A DNA stretch of 64,000 nucleotides from Mansonella perstans (taxonomy: Eukaryota; Nematoda; Chromadorea; Rhabditida; Onchocercidae), in NCBI GenBank assembly GCA_037074765.1, contig JBAMDO010000028.1, positions 186,001 through 250,000 on the forward strand, in the 5' to 3' direction. Below the pieces are notes generated by a model. It did no database searches. It saw only the letters and a program-made list of their open reading frames with translations, and had not been told where the DNA came from. The position numbers and the translations under genes were made by a program. This document shows, piece by piece, positions 61,965 through 64,000 of the stretch. The first letter of the stretch is position 1; every line of letters starts with the position of its first letter.

Positions 61965-63958
61965 ATGATATCAGTAAAGATAACATTATCACTGCTATTA
62001 TTAATTGGAATGCAATTATCATTGGGAACAGATTCCAATACATGGATGGATGTATCATTTCGCATTAACAAATTGAATTTTATTTGGTCTAAAGCTATAC
62101 ATCATTTGAATGATAAGGCAAAGATCGGACGTTTAAAAGTAAATTATGAATTTGATAATAGAACATTTAAAGGCTAAATAAAATGTTTAATCTTATTTTG
62201 CTGAAATTTAATTTTATCATTCATGATTTCCTTCTTCTTTTATTTTAGGAAGAATTGAACAAATTTGATACACTTTATTTATCTGCGAAAGCAAGAAGTA
62301 TAAAAGATGAGAAATTAGCTGTGGAAGAAGTGGACAATAAACTTGTACAACTTCTTGACAAGTATGGTTTGGAGTCAACAGTTAATGCATATATGAAGGT
62401 ATATAGATGATTTGAAAATATCTTCCTTTAAAAGACACCTGTTGACGTATATGTCGTGTGAATCATTTTTATTTTTACACGTAATTTTTGATTTCTTTCC
62501 GTCTTTTGTGATATATTAGAATGTTGAGCTAGAAATCGAATCACTTTTGTTTGATCTGAAAGCTTAAAATTCAGAATTTTTTAATTGAGCAAAATTGAGG
62601 AAAAATTTGTGAAATATTTCAGAAATACAAATGGCGCAACGATAAAGAAGAGAATAGTATTCTTTCTTCTGAGAAGTTTAAAGATCCGAAGCTACAAAAA
62701 CTTTGGCATGCTGCGCAAAATTCGCATTTTTCTAAAGATGCGTTGAAAAGTAAAATTCCTTCTGTACATATATATATATCGGATACCTGCGTGGATACTG
62801 TGACGAGTAGCAGGGATTGTTATGAGCTGTGGTGATAGGTAAGGAAATGGTAGTGACCGTGGAAGACGGGAAACAGTACCGGGCACTTTAGGAATATCCC
62901 GTTTGTTAAAGGGCGAGGGAGTATTGATGTTCATTGTCTTGGTGTTCGGTCTGGTATATATATTTGTATATGTGTGCATGTTTGTATGCTCCTAGAGTCT
63001 ATTGATCAAAGTAATGAAACTGATAATTTTTTTTGAAATAGACTAATCACTTGCATTCATTTTTCAAATTGTTTTTTCCGTAGTTAATGTATATAAGTGA
63101 ACTGTTTCAGCTCTTCACAAGGAACTGAAAGATCATGAACGAAGGATAGAGCTGTATGAGCAGAAAGTGCAGCAGTTTAATACGTTCAATGATAACTCTT
63201 TGATCGGAAATTCCTTCGAAATGAATGATAAATTAAATCGTGAACTGAAACTGCATCATAATGACATTATAGATTCATATGATAAACTGCAACAAAAAGT
63301 TGAACAAATGCAGCAGAAAGTATTTAGCAATAAAAAAGTGGAAAATTTATGGCAGTTGGTTGGTATTTCTGTGTTTTTGTACTTCAATTCTTTCAATTAA
63401 CTATAAAGTTACTGATCGAGATTTGTTGATTGCTGTTGTTGTAAGAAATATAGTACCCTTTGAGATAGCGATTTCTTTCTTATCACTTTTTTTGCTCTAT
63501 TGTAAAAAATTTGTTCATAATCATAATAGCGAAAAATGCAGTTGGCAAAAGGGTTACACTGACTAGAAACAAGGATACAGCATCTCTATATAACAGTATA
63601 TACTTATTCAAATTTTTGCGTTAGATTTTTTTGTTGAGCTCTAAAGTTTCATTGCTAAAGTTTTTGCAAGTCTTCGAGTAACTGTTGCTTAATTTAGGCG
63701 GTACAGAATCCGAATTTCACCGCGTCAGAATTGGAATCAATACGAGTAGAACTAAATCATTTTGATAAACGTCTTGAAAAAATGAAGTACCACGATGAGG
63801 AACTTGAGGCAGTGAAGAAAGAGCAGGAAAAATTGGGCAAACTCAATTTATTCGAAGAAGAATTCAGCAGTTTTAAAGAAGAAAATCAACGTTTGTTACG
63901 TAAACTTAGGAAGTTGGAAAATTATTTGGAAACAAAAATTGTTCATACAGAATTGTAA
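61965..63958 (+). CDS. LRPAP1 / RAP, ER chaperone for LDL-receptor-family proteins
   Basis: Escorts LDL-receptor-related proteins through the ER by blocking early ligand binding. Exons 61965-62138, 62249-62398, 62623-62749, 63111-63358, 63698-63958; 319 residues. Signal peptide MISVKITLSLLLLIGMQLSL. D1 starts FRINKLNFIWSKAIHHL, like RAP 'FRMEKLNQLWEKA', then VQLLDKYGLESTVNAYMK. D2 is KFKDPKLQKLWHAAQNSHFS with LHKELKDHERRIELYEQKV. D3 is KVENLWQLVQNPNF-like across the last intron, then ELESIRVELNHFDKRLEKMK and a long charged helix. It ends HTEL, an ER-retention tetrapeptide equivalent to HNEL of human RAP. The terminal ATTGTAAGT also resembles a splice donor. An in-frame ATG at 61950 could add five residues. 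Confidence 0.93.
62780..62955. other. Compositionally foreign segment in RAP intron 3
   Basis: About 176 nt with much higher GC than the surroundings, bounded on each side by TATATATA tracts (62767-62779 and 62955-62962). A minus-strand open frame of 95 codons (62692-62979) covers it. No inverted ends found. It could be an inserted element, a structured intronic RNA, or an unrelated exon. Confidence 0.5.
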
Positions 63959-64000
63959 GTAATGTATTAATACTATTATTGGTAAGCTTTCATAATGACA

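Noticed and set aside
1..64000. tRNA, rRNA, CRISPR arrays, Wolbachia-derived inserts, retroelement coding regions
   Set aside because: Looked for clear tRNA T-loop boxes, bacterial-type ORFs, spaced direct repeats and polymerase motifs by eye; none seen. A covariance-model and BLAST search would be needed to exclude small ones.

Overview
The window looks like a piece of nuclear chromosome from a parasitic nematode, most likely filarial (Spirurina). The reasons are an AT-rich background, many small exons with TTTCAG-type acceptors, long introns, no bacterial operons, and a gene set with clear nematode orthologues: protein kinase D, a HAF half-ABC transporter, PAR-4/LKB1, EB1, LSM-5, FLP-21, a SID-1/CHUP-1 family protein and LRPAP1/RAP. 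All exon models were built by hand from reading frame, splice-site phase and family homology; no alignment or transcript was available.

Layout. 339-17044 (+): a protein kinase D gene whose 5' end lies outside the window. 17045-19072: convergent gap. 19073-23532 (-): mitochondrial-type ABCB10-like half transporter. 23533-25278: divergent promoter region with a 33-bp inverted repeat. 25279-26964 (+): small C2H2 zinc-finger protein. 27083-27590 (+): doubtful small secreted peptide. 27979-28314: 42-bp minisatellite. 29062-31932 (+): PAR-4/LKB1 kinase. 36009-38528 (+): EB1. 40227-40770 (+): LSM5. 40771-46819: long gene-poor stretch. 46820-48463 (+): flp-21 neuropeptide precursor. 50725-58266 (+): SID-1/CHUP-1/SIDT membrane protein. 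59503-60910 (+): histidine-rich secreted protein. 61965-63958 (+): RAP, an ER chaperone for LDL-receptor-family proteins.

Most striking observations. The PKD gene carries a damaged PH-domain exon (a frameshift equal to a 5-nt loss, plus an in-frame TAA). The exon is framed so that skipping it would restore the frame. A downstream alternative first exon (12136-12439) splices in frame to the kinase-proximal exon and would give a kinase without C1 domains. Its activation loop also lacks the first of the two usual serines. The 42-bp minisatellite is open in three frames. In two genes (ABCB10-like and RAP) the predicted stop codon sits inside a GTAAGT donor consensus. The SID-1-family gene is complete at 834 codons and may matter for dsRNA or sterol handling in this parasite group. 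No clearly new multi-gene system was found; the novelty is in gene structure and in unexplained repeats and exons.
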